From the NCBI GenBank assembly GCA_030015575.1, contig CM057339.1:700178761-700242760 (forward strand): a stretch of DNA of 64,000 nt, given 5' to 3'. Numbering within the stretch: position 1 is the first letter of the stretch; each line of letters opens with the position of its first letter. This document shows positions 45,331 through 57,840 of the stretch, one piece after another. Origin of the DNA: Agapanthus africanus. Lineage: Eukaryota; Streptophyta; Magnoliopsida; Asparagales; Amaryllidaceae. The notes under the pieces are model-generated. The model was given only the letters and a program-made list of their open reading frames with translations. It had not been told where the DNA came from and made no database searches. A program made the position numbers and the translations under genes.

Positions 45331-46208
45331 AGAAGCAACACAAGACTGGGGAGTTCGAGTTGTCCAAGAGTGTGTTGGTGAATAATCAAGCCGCAACCAC
45401 CAACTTTATATAGACACTAGGTGAAGCCTTCTGGAAGTAGACAGCTAAACCAGCTACCCTGAGGAATGAAACTGACTTGCTACAGCCTCTATGGAACATG
45501 CACATGTCCAAAAAGACGAAGACAATGTTAAAATTGGTTCAGAAAGAGCCCAGAACTGAATGGGAAGGGCAGAAGAAGCCCACCATTCCAGTTGCCAATT
45601 CGGCTCAATCAATCCTAAAATCCAAAAAGCTCAAGAAGAAGAAAATTGTGGCTCGACGCGAAAAAGAGTCTGCGGGGAGATCGACCATTCAAAAGTACAT
45701 CGATTCCCATGAAGACTATGAAAAAAATAAAATAACTCTGATTCAATTGAAGGAGTTCTGAGATTCTGGAGGAGCTAGAAGAAGACTCCAATGACGAGAT
45801 CTGTATAGTGACCTGCTACATCGCCCATCTTGGTAGCGACTCTGAGGAAGAGCTGTGTTTTCCTGAAGAGGACTAGGAGCTCGCCACAAAGGCCAACCAA
45901 ATCCAGCTCAGAAGCGGCAGGGCTCTACCGCCAAATCAGAGCAACGCCTCAAAAGGAAAGGAAAAACAAGTCTCTGATGAAGAAGATGGCGGAGAGCCGG
46001 CTCATGAAAACTCGAGTCCTTCTTCAGTGGACAATAATGTTTTGGCCCATCTCCGGAAGCTTTTGTCTCTCCTGAGCATCTACGATGCCTTGGTCCTATC
46101 TAAGGATCTTAGAGATGTTCTCATTCACGCTCTATAAAACCCCGAGCAGTACCATGCTCGCTTTGCAGAAATTAATATGAAAGAAGTCATTACACTCTGC
46201 ATGCCGCC

Positions 46209-46547
46209 GTGGTCACGTTTAAGGACGAAGACCTGCTACTGGGAATAGCTAAGCATAACCGACCGCTTTACGTGACCGGGTACAGCGACAGAGATCAGAT
46301 TAATCGCATATTGATTGATCCGAGATCCTCAGTGAACATCAGGAACTTGCGGACTCTGAATAGTTTGTCAATGGACGTCCGACACCTATCAAGGAAAAGG
46401 ATTGTTATTCAAGCCTTCAATCAAAATTGCCAGCAAGTTCTGGGATCTATACCTCTGCCGATCATGTTCGGGGACCTACAAACTGAAGCCAAGATATACG
46501 AGATCGACGCTGACATGTCTTATAAAATTCTCCTGGGACGGCCGTAG
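46209..46547 (+). pseudogene. Protease part of Gypsy J
   Basis: FKDEDLLLGIAKHNRPLYV and ILIDPRSSVNI, then a YKILLGRP end, the signature of Tat-type aspartic protease. Confidence 0.75.
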
Positions 46548-46774
46548 CTCCATGATTACGGTATCGTTCCATCAACTCTCCATCAATGCATGAAGTATAC
46601 CAAAATGGTGAAGAAAGACGTATTGACGGAGACATCCAGCCGTTCGGTTTGCATGAAATCCGATATGAAGATTCTTAGTACTTCGTGAACCCCAAAAATA
46701 CTGAGCCATGACTGACTAAATACAGAATGGCTTCGAAACTCAAAAATAAATCTGAGCCGGCTGTCACTTTCAAA

Positions 46775-47540
46775 AGCAAAAACCCCAAGTTCATCCGCGT
46801 TTCGGCAGTGACACTGATGAATCTGACGCTGGAAGTCCATCCTTCCGTAAAACTCGCCTTCATTTCGGTAGCAATACGGATGAGTCTGATACCGAAGGCC
46901 CATCCGGCAGCAAAATTCGCCCTCATTTCGGAAGCGAAACTGAAGATTCGGAGGAAGAGGACCCGCCAAGCAACAACTATGCAGATTGGGCCCACATGAA
47001 AATAGCAAAGTTAAGAGAAACCTTCGAGATTACAGAAGGGTCTCTAGTTATCACAAGTGTGCTAGAACAGATGTGCAAGGAGCAAGATGCTTTGTCGGTC
47101 TCTACTGTGAACCAACTACAAAATTTCTATGTTCCCGAAAGGAAAAGTGGACAGAATGACATCCTGTTTTATGGGTCAAATCCTGTCGTACAACCGGAAG
47201 ATTTGTCTATCACGTGCCTTCCCTATGAGAGAGGCATAAGAGCTATCCTCAATCCCAGATATTATGCGCCCGAGATGCGGGAATATTTTACAAAGTGCGA
47301 ATGTCGGTTATATCAAATGGAATCCGAAGCGAAGTTTTATGAGGGGCTATGGCATCCGGCCCAGGTCCGAGCACTGATCGATCGACGAATCCCAGATAGA
47401 CGGGGCATAGGTTTCATTCAACCTGACGTTGAAGTATGCTACATGATTCATGTTGGTGAAGCCAGCGAAAGGTTAAATGACGATGACGAGCTACCTAAGC
47501 CAGAAGAAGCCCCTCGAGAGCTCGAAGATGGCGAATAAAC
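46775..47540 (+). pseudogene. Region before reverse transcriptase of Gypsy J, with acidic 21-residue repeats
   Basis: One frame gives about two and a half copies of a 21-residue unit beginning HFGS and containing TDESD (46785-46960). A conserved-looking segment with CLPYERGIR and PDRRGIGFIQPD follows (about 46996-47540). Tat elements have an open linker here. Element C interrupts shortly after 47540. Confidence 0.55.
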
Positions 47541-47575
47541 AATCATCGACGAGCTAATCGATATTGACTTAGGAA

Positions 47576-49904
47576 TGTTAGGAATATGTATGCCCTAGAG
47601 GCCATTATTGTATTATTGTGGATGCTTAGACATATATATATATGTTTATATATGACTTTCTTGCTCGACATGATAGTATGCTATCTTGTTGCACTTTATC
47701 TTAACATTTACACTTATATTGTTATATTGTCTCTCTGTTACATGTTGATAAAACCCTTAGGATGTTGTCTTGACTACCAGGACTATGATGCAGATCATAC
47801 TAGTGGGGCTTGTGTAGTCCGTAAGCACATCCTTTAACAGTTCCTAGTCGAGGGAATATCGAGATAGGGCATTGATATTCTAGAGTAGACTAGTGTGTAC
47901 GTTTATTAACCCTGTATGGGGCGATGGTTGATCCCACAACCATTGGTGTTTGAAATTAAAGATTGTGCACAGTTGCTCATTAGAGAATGGGTACACCGAA
48001 CAGGACTCACCGAGAACTCCTAGATGGTACTATACCTATCATCAGATAGCAGTTCTTTGGTGACACTTGTACATGTTAGTCTGTAGACCCGATAGCTTCA
48101 TAGAGTCTTGTGTGGTTCCCACTGTGCTTTGATTTCCTCCCTACCACGACTCAAAGGAGTCGTGCAAACAGGTGGATTTTGGGTACAGTCCAGAGTCACA
48201 TGGAGGCAGTGAGCGATAGGAGGGGTTTCGTCTCTCCCGGCATAGGGATTTGATGTTGCGTTATGATCGATTGGCTATAACAATAAGTTCCTGGCCAAGA
48301 CTGATGAGATTTACTGATAAGTGTTATCAGTAGTTTCTCGAAAGGTTATAGGCCATACATCGGCATGACTTATCAAGTTACTGGGTCTGATGATTCCACC
48401 CTTAGACTCGATATGCGACATATCAGACGAAGAGACCGGACTGTACGGTAAGTGTTGCTTATAGGCTTTACGGGAGTTTGGACAAGTTTGCTTGTTGATC
48501 TTCTATTCGCTCAATATCTGGGTAGTCGTTACGTTTAGCTAGTACCGCTGACGGCTTGATGGTATCTGATATGATCATTACCTACTGCTGGCGTATTGAC
48601 GAGTCTTTAGAGTCTCACGCAGAGGTTTCCTAGCTCAAGCGAAACGAAGTAGGGCACATATGGTGTTATGTGCGGGAGCTTGATTAAATACGAGTATGTG
48701 ATACCGTATTCTAATCAAGCGATATTTGATATCGTTTAGGTTATATGTGATATAACCAGATTATTGAATCAAGTGTTAATTCAATGATTTGACTTATGTA
48801 TATATATATATATATATATATATTTGATATTGGCCGGTTATATATGATATGACTGGATTATTGAATCAAGTGTTGATTTAATATCAAGTATTGAATATTA
48901 GTCGGTTATATATGATATAACCGGGTTATTAATCAAGTGTTGATTTGATAATATGATATACATATATATAAATGATATTAGTCGGTTATATATGATATAA
49001 TCGGATTATTGAATCATGTGTTGATTTAATAATTTGATATATATTTATATTTGATATATTTATATATTAACTAATATTATAGCTTACTAAAGATTTTCTT
49101 CTCTTGATATATAATTATGTATATATATATATGATATATATATATATATATATATATATTTATTTATATATATAAAATGGATTATGTATCATGATTGATA
49201 ATACATAGAACATGGGTGTATGAGAGTCTCACTAGGGTTAAAGATTATTGTGATGATTTATATTTAAAGCAAAATGAAAAAGGGTAGATAATGAGTCATG
49301 GCTTGGATGAATGGAGAAGTATTGAGAAGCCATGACTCATCTCTCTCTTTTTGTTTTACTCTAGATATTTATTCATCACAACCTTATCTTGAGCTCATGG
49401 TTCACTCTCTCATCATAAGATTATTCTTCACCCAAGTTCATCTTCTTCCTTCTCAAGCTCTCTAGGGTTTTTCTTAAGTTGGAAATACAAAGAGAAAAAT
49501 ATTTCTAAGTGAGCCAAATCTCCTACTTCATCAACCTACACTAATCTAGCTCATTAGTTTAGCTTGTTTGCTTCACTACTACTTGATTAGTGAAGAGTGA
49601 GCTTGAGTTAGAAAGACTTCAAGATGGATCATCTTCGGCTTTGAAGATCACATAGCGAGCTCGATCCTTTCTTCAAGTGGAGCCAAAAAGAGTTCTAGGG
49701 ACTATTACTTGGAGCTATAGAAGTGAAGGACTTGGTCTACAAAGGTTGTAACCCTCTTCACTTAGTTTAGAACTTGCTTTCATGTTTACAAACCTTAATT
49801 CTCTAGTACGATTCTAAGTTAGTGTAGTTTATACCTCTAGAATTTTTTTAATTGTATACTTGATGCATGTGGAAACCTAGTAGAGGTGCAAAGACACACT
49901 TTCA
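47576..49904 (+). repeat. 5' LTR of Copia element C
   Basis: Starts TGTTAGGAATATGTATGCCCTAGAGGCC and ends TTTCA before the primer site, 2329 bp. AGGAA (47571-47575) is the presumed target repeat. It is related to D, E and F but distinct. It carries four copies of an ~80-bp repeat (48720-49060) and long TA runs (48797-48824, 49100-49180). Confidence 0.85.
48720..49060 (+). repeat. Four ~80-bp repeats with GGTTATAT-ATATAACC hairpins (Copia C LTR)
   Basis: Each unit has CGGTTATATATGATATAACCG and TTATTGAATCAAGTGTTGATTTAAT. D, E and F LTRs have only two units each at the same place (about 50870-50960, 56440-56570, 62700-62800). Confidence 0.75.
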
Positions 49905-49913
49905 TGGTATCAG
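49905..49913 (+). other. Primer-binding site of Copia C, cut by element D
   Basis: TGGTATCAG directly after the LTR end. Element D's LTR begins at 49914, so only nine bases of C's interior are seen. ATCAG is the likely target repeat. Confidence 0.75.
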
Positions 49914-52091
49914 TGTAGGGTTGCTATGCACGCTCACAAGGTTCTACGAGGCATCAACCATGCCCGATTAAAAATTTAGCCGTGCCGAACAACCCAAAGC
50001 TGGATCTTTAAACTAGAGTTTAGGCGAAAACAAGTATGTTAAACAGTTTAACACTAAGTGAGAGGGATTACAACCTTTGTAGATCTGGTCCTTCACTTCT
50101 AAAGCTCCGTGTTGAAGTCCCTTCGCTGCGATCATCGTGTTCCGGACTCTCGAGAGGTTTCACGAAGAGAAAGATGCAGTCTTGCTTCCGATCTTCGATA
50201 CAAAGATGATTTACCTTGAAGTTTCGTTAACACAAGCTAACACTCATAATAAGAAGTGAACACCCTCATCTAAATGGCAAGGATAGATGAGGATGATGAA
50301 GTGGGATTATTGCTGTCATTTGTTTTCTTATTCTCACTCATATTCATCACTTTGGAAAAACCTAGAAAGCTTTTCCATAAAAGAAGAAGGAAGAAGAAGA
50401 AGAATAAATCATATCAATTTAAAAATCCTTTTGTGATGAATAATGACAGACTTGATAAGGTTAGAAATGCAACCATGGTGCAAGTAACCATTGTAGAGAT
50501 TTTACTAGGGTTAAGGGTTAGGATTAAGTTAAAGAAATATCTTGCAAAATATCTTTTCCAAAACAAAAAATGAAAACCTTCTAGAAACATCTAGAAATGA
50601 TTAACCCTAATCAAACCCTAACCATGTTTAATCTCCACTAAATATGTTGCATTAATAACCATATCATGTTACAATATTATATATCACATATATAATATTT
50701 ATTGTAACAAAATAAAATAATACAATTAACATATATCGCATATATATCAATGTATTACCCGAGTGAGAAAAAAGAATCATTTAGTGAGCTAATATTAGTT
50801 AATGTAATTTAAAATATCATATATATTATTATACATTAAATTATCGAATCAGCACTTGATCCGAAAATCCGGCTATATCGCATATAACCGACTAATATTT
50901 ATCCGTACCGATTCATCGAATCAACACTTGATCCGATGACCCGGCTGATATCAAATATCGCGAGAATACAATACGGTATCACATATCGCATTATCCTCGG
51001 TCCTGCACATATCACATATGTGCCCCTACTCCGTTTTGCCTGAGCCAAGAAACCTCTGTGTAGGACTCTAAAGAATCGTCAATATGCCGGCAGTAGGTGA
51101 TGATCATATCAAACACCCACAAGCTGCAAGCGGTCAGCTAAACATAACAGCTACCCAGGTATTGATCGCTCAGAAGATCAACAAGCAAGCCTGTACATTC
51201 TCCTGTGAATCCAATCAGTAACACTCCCGTACAGTCCGGTCTCGTCGTCTGATATGTCGCATATCTCGCCTAGGGGAGGTAAACGTCAGACCCCAGTAGC
51301 TCGATAAGTCGTGTCGATATGAGGTTTATAACAGTTTGAGAAACTACTGATAACACTTACCAGTAAATCTCAGCAACCCTGGCCAGGGATTTCCGGTTAT
51401 AGCCAATCGAACACAGCACAACATCAACTCCCTATACCGGGAGAGACGAATCCCTTCCTATCGCTCATTGCCTCCATGTGATTCGGGACTGTACCCAAAA
51501 GCCACCTTTTTGCACGCCCTCTTAGACGTGGTATGATGGAAATCAAAGCACAGTGGGAATCACACAAGACTCTATGACGATCTCGGGTCAACAGACTACT
51601 CTGTACCAGTGTCACCGGAGAACTGCCATCTGACGTAAGGTATAATACCATCCGGGAGTTCTCGGCGAGTCCGTCCAGTATACCCAGTCTCCACTGAGCA
51701 CCCGTACACCATCCTTGATGTCAAACACCGATGGATATGGGATCATCCATCGCCAATCATATGGGTCAAGATACGTATACGCTAGTCTACTCTGGTGCAT
51801 CGATGCCCTGTCTCGATACACCCTCGACTAGGAACAATTATAGGATGTACTCGTCGACTACCGTGGCCCCACTAGTATGATCTCATCATAGTCCCAGTAG
51901 TCGAGTACATATCCTAAGTGCTTTATCAACATGTAACATAAAAACAATCAGAGTACATGTTAAGATAAAGTACAACCAGATAACGTACTATCATGTCGAG
52001 CAAGAAAGTCCTCCCTATATATGTCCTAGCATCCACTACAATATACATCGTAAGTACAGTAATGGCCTCTAGGGCATACATATAACTAACA
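49914..52091 (-). repeat. 3' LTR of Copia element D
   Basis: Minus strand from TGTTAGTTATATGTATGCCC (52091) to ACCCTACA (49914), 2178 bp. It is a close relative of the E and F LTRs. The plus-strand ORF at 50274-50573 lies antisense in the LTR and is not a gene. Confidence 0.88.
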
Positions 52092-52149
52092 ATCTTCCAC
52101 TTGCACTAGGGCCATCTGTTGTGGTATCACATACCCAACAATTAGCTGT

Positions 52150-52340
52150 GGTCGAAGTATCTCATACTCAACCATCCCATAAAAGTCTCTACTGGGAAAA
52201 TGGCCTTTGTGAGTGGATTCGCGCTGTTGTCCTCTGTGTCTACTCTCCTAACCTCGATCTCTCTGGAGATCAACCATCTCCATGATCAGGTGATACTGCC
52301 TAAGAATTATATCTGGATTTCTGATAGGACGTGGGTTCCT
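52150..52340 (-). pseudogene. RNase H tail of Copia D
   Basis: Minus strand GCGAATCCACTCACAAAGGCC matches the ADPLTKA-coding end of Copia pol. The rest is decayed. Confidence 0.5.
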
Positions 52341-52697
52341 TGGCATAAGCCACAACTCCATTGTCACACAATGGTAGGAACGAAGTTCATCTCATGAACT
52401 TATATATATCCAGACTGCCTCTTTGGTAGCATCCTTGGTAACGATGTATCTTGCCTTTAATCGTCTAGTATGTCACGGTATCTAGCTTGGAACTCTTCCA
52501 ACATACCGTCCCTTCACCGAGGGTAAAGACAATGCCTGCGACTGACATTCAATCGTCCTTATCACCGTGGAACCTTTCTAGTGATTCTCCCCAGGATCGA
52601 TTGATATCATCTCACTACATCTAGTGAGAATCCTAACATCCAATTAGATCTATCTCATAGATCCAAAACCCAGGATTTAGGAGGTATCGCTTTGATC

Positions 52698-53145
52698 CTA
52701 TATGGAGAATCCTTGTGATAAGCGGAGATTGACCGAGCGTAGCATAGGAAACTCCTTCCCTATCAAGAGTATGTCATCCACGTACTCTATGAGGATCACC
52801 ACCATACTCTCTACTACCTTTTTGTATATACAAGGTTCATCTACCATTTTGATGAAGTCAAACTCTTTGACTACCACATCAAAACAGATGTTCCAACTCC
52901 GCGATGCCTGTTTTATCATATAAAATATCTTGCACACGTTTCCGCTGCTCCCACTGTCTAAGAAGCCCTCTGGCTGTGTACTTATAGATGCTCTTTTCTA
53001 AAACATCATTTAGAAAAGCAGTCATGACACCCAACCGCCAGATATCGCAGTCATGGTATGTAGCCATGGCAAGTAGGATCTGGATGGACTTAAGCATAAC
53101 TTTGAAAGTCTCAAATTTTCCGTGTACACCAAGTAATCTTCTCAA
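52698..53145 (-). pseudogene. Reverse transcriptase remnant of Copia D
   Basis: Shows MLKSIQILLAMATYHDCDIW, IKQASRSWN, DEPCIYKKV and the catalytic YVDDILLIG, which identify an Angela/Tork-type Copia reverse transcriptase. Fossil, several breaks. Confidence 0.85.
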
Positions 53146-53305
53146 GATATACTTGCTCCTGATGGGGATTTAACCCTTCAGATAAAGCAACCAAAGTCCA
53201 TACTTTGTTGGTGTATAAGGATTCCATCTCAGATCGATAAGTATCCAGCCATTCTTACAGAGTCCCACTCCTGATAGGCAGCTCGAAATAAGTTGGGTCA
53301 TCATC

Positions 53306-53587
53306 TCATGATGCAATCCTCTCTCCCACTGTCATAGAGAAACCGAAGTATCTCTCAGGTGGGTGAGGAACCCTACTAGATCGGCGGAGAGACTGAGGTT
53401 CGTTGGAAACAATTGAATCCTTTGGTTCTACCAAATCATCAGCTGCAGTTTGTATAGCTGGAACCTTTCCAGTTCTACATAACAGACCTTGCCTCGAGCT
53501 TGTCCGGATTTTGCTTTTAGACATAGTCCGGACAACCCCAAATCTTAACAAACTTAAGATATGGGCTCTTCCCTTTCCATACCACAT
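53306..53587 (-). pseudogene. Integrase C-terminal/linker remnant of Copia D
   Basis: RRSSRVPHPPERYFGF is the usual Copia segment between integrase and reverse transcriptase. Confidence 0.7.
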
Positions 53588-54026
53588 ATGAAGTGGTAGG
53601 CAACTGATTTGATTTGAACCCTATTCAATTGGTATGCAGCTTCTCAAGCGCATAACACCCAAAAGGAAATAGGAAACTCAGTAGTACTCATCATAGAGCA
53701 CACCATATCACATAGGGTGCTATTGCTCCGCCCCGATATACCATCGTGCTATGGTGTATACGAAGGAGTAATGCTGAGAGAGAATCTCATTCTCCTTTAG
53801 AATAGTCCAGGAATCTCCGTGCTTAAGTATTCTCCTCCTTGATCTCATCAAAGGACATAATACTTATACCCGTATGTGGTTCTCTACTTCTAACTTATAT
53901 TCTGTGAATATCTCAAAAGATTCGGACTTATGTTTCAACAGGAACAAAAATCTGAATCTTGAGAGATTATCAGAGAATGTAATGAAGTACAAAGAACCGG
54001 TCTTGGCATGTGTAGACAGGGGACTT

Positions 54027-54335
54027 TCATACATCAGCATGTATCAATCCCAAGAGTTCACTAACTCTTTCTCTGTTTCCATTAAACAGAGCTATGGTCA
54101 TCTTATCTTTGTGACATGACCGGCAAGTTTCACAAGATGTAAATTCGAATAGATTTAAATATGCATCTAAATGTAACTTAGCTAGTCGGGTCGCATTGAT
54201 ATGACCTAGTCTACAATGCCTCAAGAAGAATTCGTTCATTTCTGAACTCTTCCTATCGTGTGTGTTCTGTATACTAAGAACTGTAGTTTGATTTGGAACG
54301 TCAATGCTTTTAGATAACGTGCCTGAACTGATCAA
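54027..54335 (-). pseudogene. GAG-pre-integrase remnant of Copia D
   Basis: Shows HCRLGHINATRLAKL and CETCRSCHKDKMT, the H..H/C..C zinc-binding region that starts Copia integrase. A homologous stretch is at about 61290-61530 in E. Confidence 0.75.
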
Positions 54336-54499
54336 ATCTTGATATAGGAAATGTTCAAAACATTATCCAACAATACAAAATTATATCCTTTCTTTACTAA
54401 TAAAGAGACTGATATGATGTTGTATATCAGGTTCGGTATCTAATAACATTCGTTCAGAATCAATGTATTCTGGTAATACAGGGTGATAGTGACCAACAG

Positions 54500-54886
54500 A
54501 TTTGGCTGGAACACTTGCACCGTTTTCTGTCTCATGAAACTTATCACCCGTTCTCAGTTCTCTACCTTTCTGTAGCCCATGTAACAGATTACATATGCGG
54601 GATCCAGATCCGGTATCTCATACCCAGGACGTAAAGGATAATGAGAAACAGTTCTCTGTAATGAACATACCCGAAGAAGATGCATCATTATGCACTTTCT
54701 TCGTTTGGGCGGCACGGGAAATCTGGTATTCCCCAATTTCCTCCTCTGTCTTATAACAATTATAAGTTGGAGCGGGACCAACGTTCCCCAGCTCAGTATA
54801 ACAAGCGGGTTCGGTCAATTCATCCGTTTTATTATCTAGATTAAGGCGTGATATGGTCGCTACCTGGAGAGAGAGAGAAGAAAACA
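54500..54886 (-). other. Short conserved open stretch after the acceptor-like tract, Copia D
   Basis: Directly downstream of the pyrimidine tract and CAG (minus strand, 54864-54866) is a short open reading with DELTEPACYTELGNVGPAPT and NCYKTEEEI. E has the same at 60684-60890. No known domain. It takes the place expected of the start of gag-pol. Confidence 0.5.
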
Positions 54887-55302
54887 CTCAGCGTATGCTC
54901 TTGCAAGATTAGATTGGTTATCTAATATATCTAATCAGGATGTCTCCCACTGTTTTAATCAAATCTTCCTTCAAACCTTAAAAGGAAAGACTAGCCGGGA
55001 TTAATTAAACGCTATAAGTTCGCCAATCATTCAGCCAGGCCAGTGTCGGTACTTTGAGGGAGGTTCCCCGTTCTTTCGCACGGACCTAATTAAAGTAAAC
55101 CTCGTTTTTCCAGGGGTGTAACCCCGTTAACACCTTTCTAGACACCTACTTGATCGGCTAATTGTAATGTGTAAAACTCTCCCAGGAGTAACTCTTACTC
55201 GCAGCGGGTATCGGGATCCAACTATCTCATAGAAGGTATGCAATCTCATTGCAAATTTCAACACTTGAAATTCCCAATAATATTTTACCCCTAGCATCCT
55301 AT

Positions 55303-57529
55303 TGTTAGTTATATGTATGCCCTAGAGGCCATTACTGTACATTGGATGTATATTGTAGTGGATGCTGGGACATATATAGGTAGGACTTTCTTGCTCGACA
55401 TGATAGTACGCTATCTGGTTGCCCTTTATCTTAACATGTATACTCTCTGTCTCTCTGATTACATGTTGATAAAGCCCTTGGGATGTGTACTCGACTTCCA
55501 GGAATATGATGTAGATCATACTAGTGGGGCCTGGGTAGTCAATGAGTACATCCTTCAAGTTCCTAGTCGTGGGAATATCGAGACGGGGCATCGATATTCC
55601 AGAGTAGACTAGCGTATATCTTCTCGACCCATGCGATGGGCGATGGATGATCCCATATCCCTTGGTGTTTGATATCAGAGATGGTATACGGGTGCTCAGT
55701 GGAGACTGGGTACACTGAACGGACTCGCCGAGAACTCCCAGATGGTATTATACCTCACGTCAGATGGCAGTTCTCTGGTGACACTGGTACAGCTTAGTCT
55801 GTTGACCCGAGATCGTCATAGAGTCTTGTGTGTCTCCCACTGTGCTTTGATTTCCACCCTACCACGGCTCTACTGAGTCGTGCAAACAGGTGGTTTTTGG
55901 GTACAGTCCCGATTCACATGGAGGCAATGAGCGATAGGAGGGGATTCGTCTCTCCCGGTATTGGGGGTTGATGTTGCGCTATGCTCGACTGGCCATAACA
56001 GGAAATCCCTGGCCAGGGTTGCAGTGATATACTGGTAAGAGTTATCAGTAGTTTCACGATAGTTATGGACTCTACGTCGGCATGACTTATCAAGCTATTG
56101 GGGTCTGACGTTTACCACCCCTAGGCGAGATATGCGACATATCAGACGAACAGACCGGACTGTACGGTAAGTGTTACTGGTTGGATTCACAGGAGTGTGA
56201 GCGGGCTTGCTCGTCGATCTTCTGATCGCTCAATACCCGGGTGGCCGTTACGTTTAGCAGACCGCTTGCGGCTTGTGGGTGTTTGATATGATCATCATCT
56301 GCTGCCGGCGTATTGACGAGTCTTTAGAGTCCTACACAGAGGTTTCCTAACTCAAGCGAAACGAAATAGGAGCGCATATGAGATATGTGCGGGACCGAGA
56401 ATAATTCGTGTATGTGATACCGTGTTCCATTCTCGCGATGAATGTATTGATTGGTTATATGCGATATAACCTAGTTATCGAATCAAGGATCGATTCGATA
56501 AGCCGATACATTGGATACTAGCCGGTTATATGCGACATGACCGGATCATTGAATCAAGTGTTGATTTAATGATTTAATGTATAATTATATATTTGATATA
56601 TTACTTTGCATTAACTAGTATTGGTTCACTTTAAATGGATTTACTCACTTGAAATGCACATTGTATATGTGATATATTTTTTGTGCACATGATTGTATCA
56701 TGTTTGATGATACATTCTTGCTTGGTTTTGTGTAAAGAATTAAACCATGGTTAGTTAGTGGTTAGGGTTTCATTTCTTTTACTTATCCATTTATCTATTT
56801 ATTTATTTTATTTATTTCATTTAGAAAAGATAAAGAGAAAAGAATGGTTGCTAGTTTTGTTTTTATTTGAAGCTTCTTGAAGCTTTGAACAAGTCCACCA
56901 TTCTTGTCTCTTCTCTAACCCTAACCATTCATCTAACCTTGGTTAAATCTCTACACTAAACCATGGTTGAATAAATGATATGTATTTCATTTTATTTCCT
57001 TTTTTAAAATAACTTATCATATTATCTTCTTCTTCTTCATCTTCTTCTTCCATGAAGAAAAGCTTGCTACATCAATGGCAAGTGATGAAAACAAGTGAGA
57101 AATCCAATTCTAAAGTGAGCCCACTTCCTATTTCTTCATCCTCTACCTCTTGCCAAGTAGTATAGGGTGTTTTCTTCACAAGTTTCATGACTTGGTGAAG
57201 TCGGAGTTTGATCTTGTGATGCCTCGACGTAGATCATCTTCGGCATCGAAGCCGACGATCAAGCCCGCCCATTTCTTCGATGAAGCCGATACTAGAGTTC
57301 GGGAATCGATTTCGACAGCGGAGGGAGATCATCGCGGAGCTTAGGAAGTGGTAGACCGGATCTACAAAGGTTGTAGTCACTTTCCTTTAGCATTTAATTC
57401 GTTTACATGCTTGCATCGCCTATATATCTAGTTAACGATCCGTATTAGGGTTTGTAGGCACTTGTAAAATTTGAATTAGCCATGTTTGATGCCTTGTGAG
57501 ACTTCATTAGTGTGCCTAGGAACCCTACA
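55303..57529 (+). repeat. 5' LTR of Copia element E
   Basis: TGTTAGTTATATGTATGCCC to ACCCTACA, 2227 bp, directly followed by a primer site. Same family as D and F. Confidence 0.88.
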
Positions 57530-57659
57530 GTGGTATCCGAGCCTAGCTAGAGCCTTAGGCGATGCGTAGACGAAGTTTGAAACCCGATCGACCCGAAACC
57601 CTAACCCGCAAGTGCTCTCTGGACATTTTCTAAAAACTGGGTTTTTTCCGAATTAAAAA

Positions 57660-57840
57660 TTCCTAAAAAACTCAGCAGGAAATTGTAAGAATTACTGTGC
57701 AAATACGACACTGTTTGGAGCTTAAACAACTGCGGAACCGCGGCACGAGCATGGCTCGTGCGGCGGTTCCGCCGCCGCTTGATGACGTCGGCCATACCAA
57801 TTTGCACAGTAATTCCTATTTGACAGTGCTGAGTTCTCTG
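57660..57840 (+). other. Long leader stem-loop of Copia E
   Basis: Core GCGGAACCG.GGCACGAGC/GCTCGTGC.CGGTTCCGC at 57732-57772 (one mismatch in 19). Outside it, ATTACTGTGCAAAT/ATTTGCACAGTAAT (57691-57704, 57800-57813) and CTCAGCA/TGCTGAG. The core starts 201 nt after the primer site. Confidence 0.75.

Larger units (their letters stand above)
41146..47575 (+). mobile_element. Tat-type Ty3/Gypsy element J (5' part)
   Basis: LTR 41146-42748, primer-site-like motif 42754-42767, then gag, protease and the stretch before reverse transcriptase. The rest is displaced to the right by Copia C inserted at 47576. The primer motif, the YCPYHRILGH-type Gag finger and the protease motifs fit the Tat lineage (Retand/Ogre relatives). 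The element is old and heavily broken, with breaks of the order of ten in the part seen. Confidence 0.75.
52092..55302 (-). mobile_element. Interior of Copia element D (3' part), cut by element E
   Basis: Polypurine tract (minus strand CAAGTGGAAGA) next to the LTR, then in 3' to 5' order RNase H tail, reverse transcriptase, integrase C-terminal/linker, GAG-pre-integrase, acceptor-like tract and the end of the leader. E is inserted at 55303, in the third leader hairpin; CCTAT (55298-55302) is the probable target repeat. D is broken in many places. The stretch between the pre-integrase and linker parts seems too short for a full integrase core. Confidence 0.8.

Noticed and set aside
48797-49180. 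Long TA runs as an origin or matrix attachment site
   Set aside because: Simple microsatellite expansion within C's LTR. Nothing beyond AT richness supports a function.
50274-50573. ORF with a hydrophobic segment and lysine-rich stretch
   Set aside because: It lies antisense in D's LTR, and the matching place in F's LTR does not keep it open. Low-complexity AT-rich sequence explains the composition.
47576-52091. Inverted LTR pair as terminal inverted repeats of a DNA transposon
   Set aside because: Each half has complete Copia LTR ends with a primer site or polypurine tract beside it. No transposase or outer target duplication fits.
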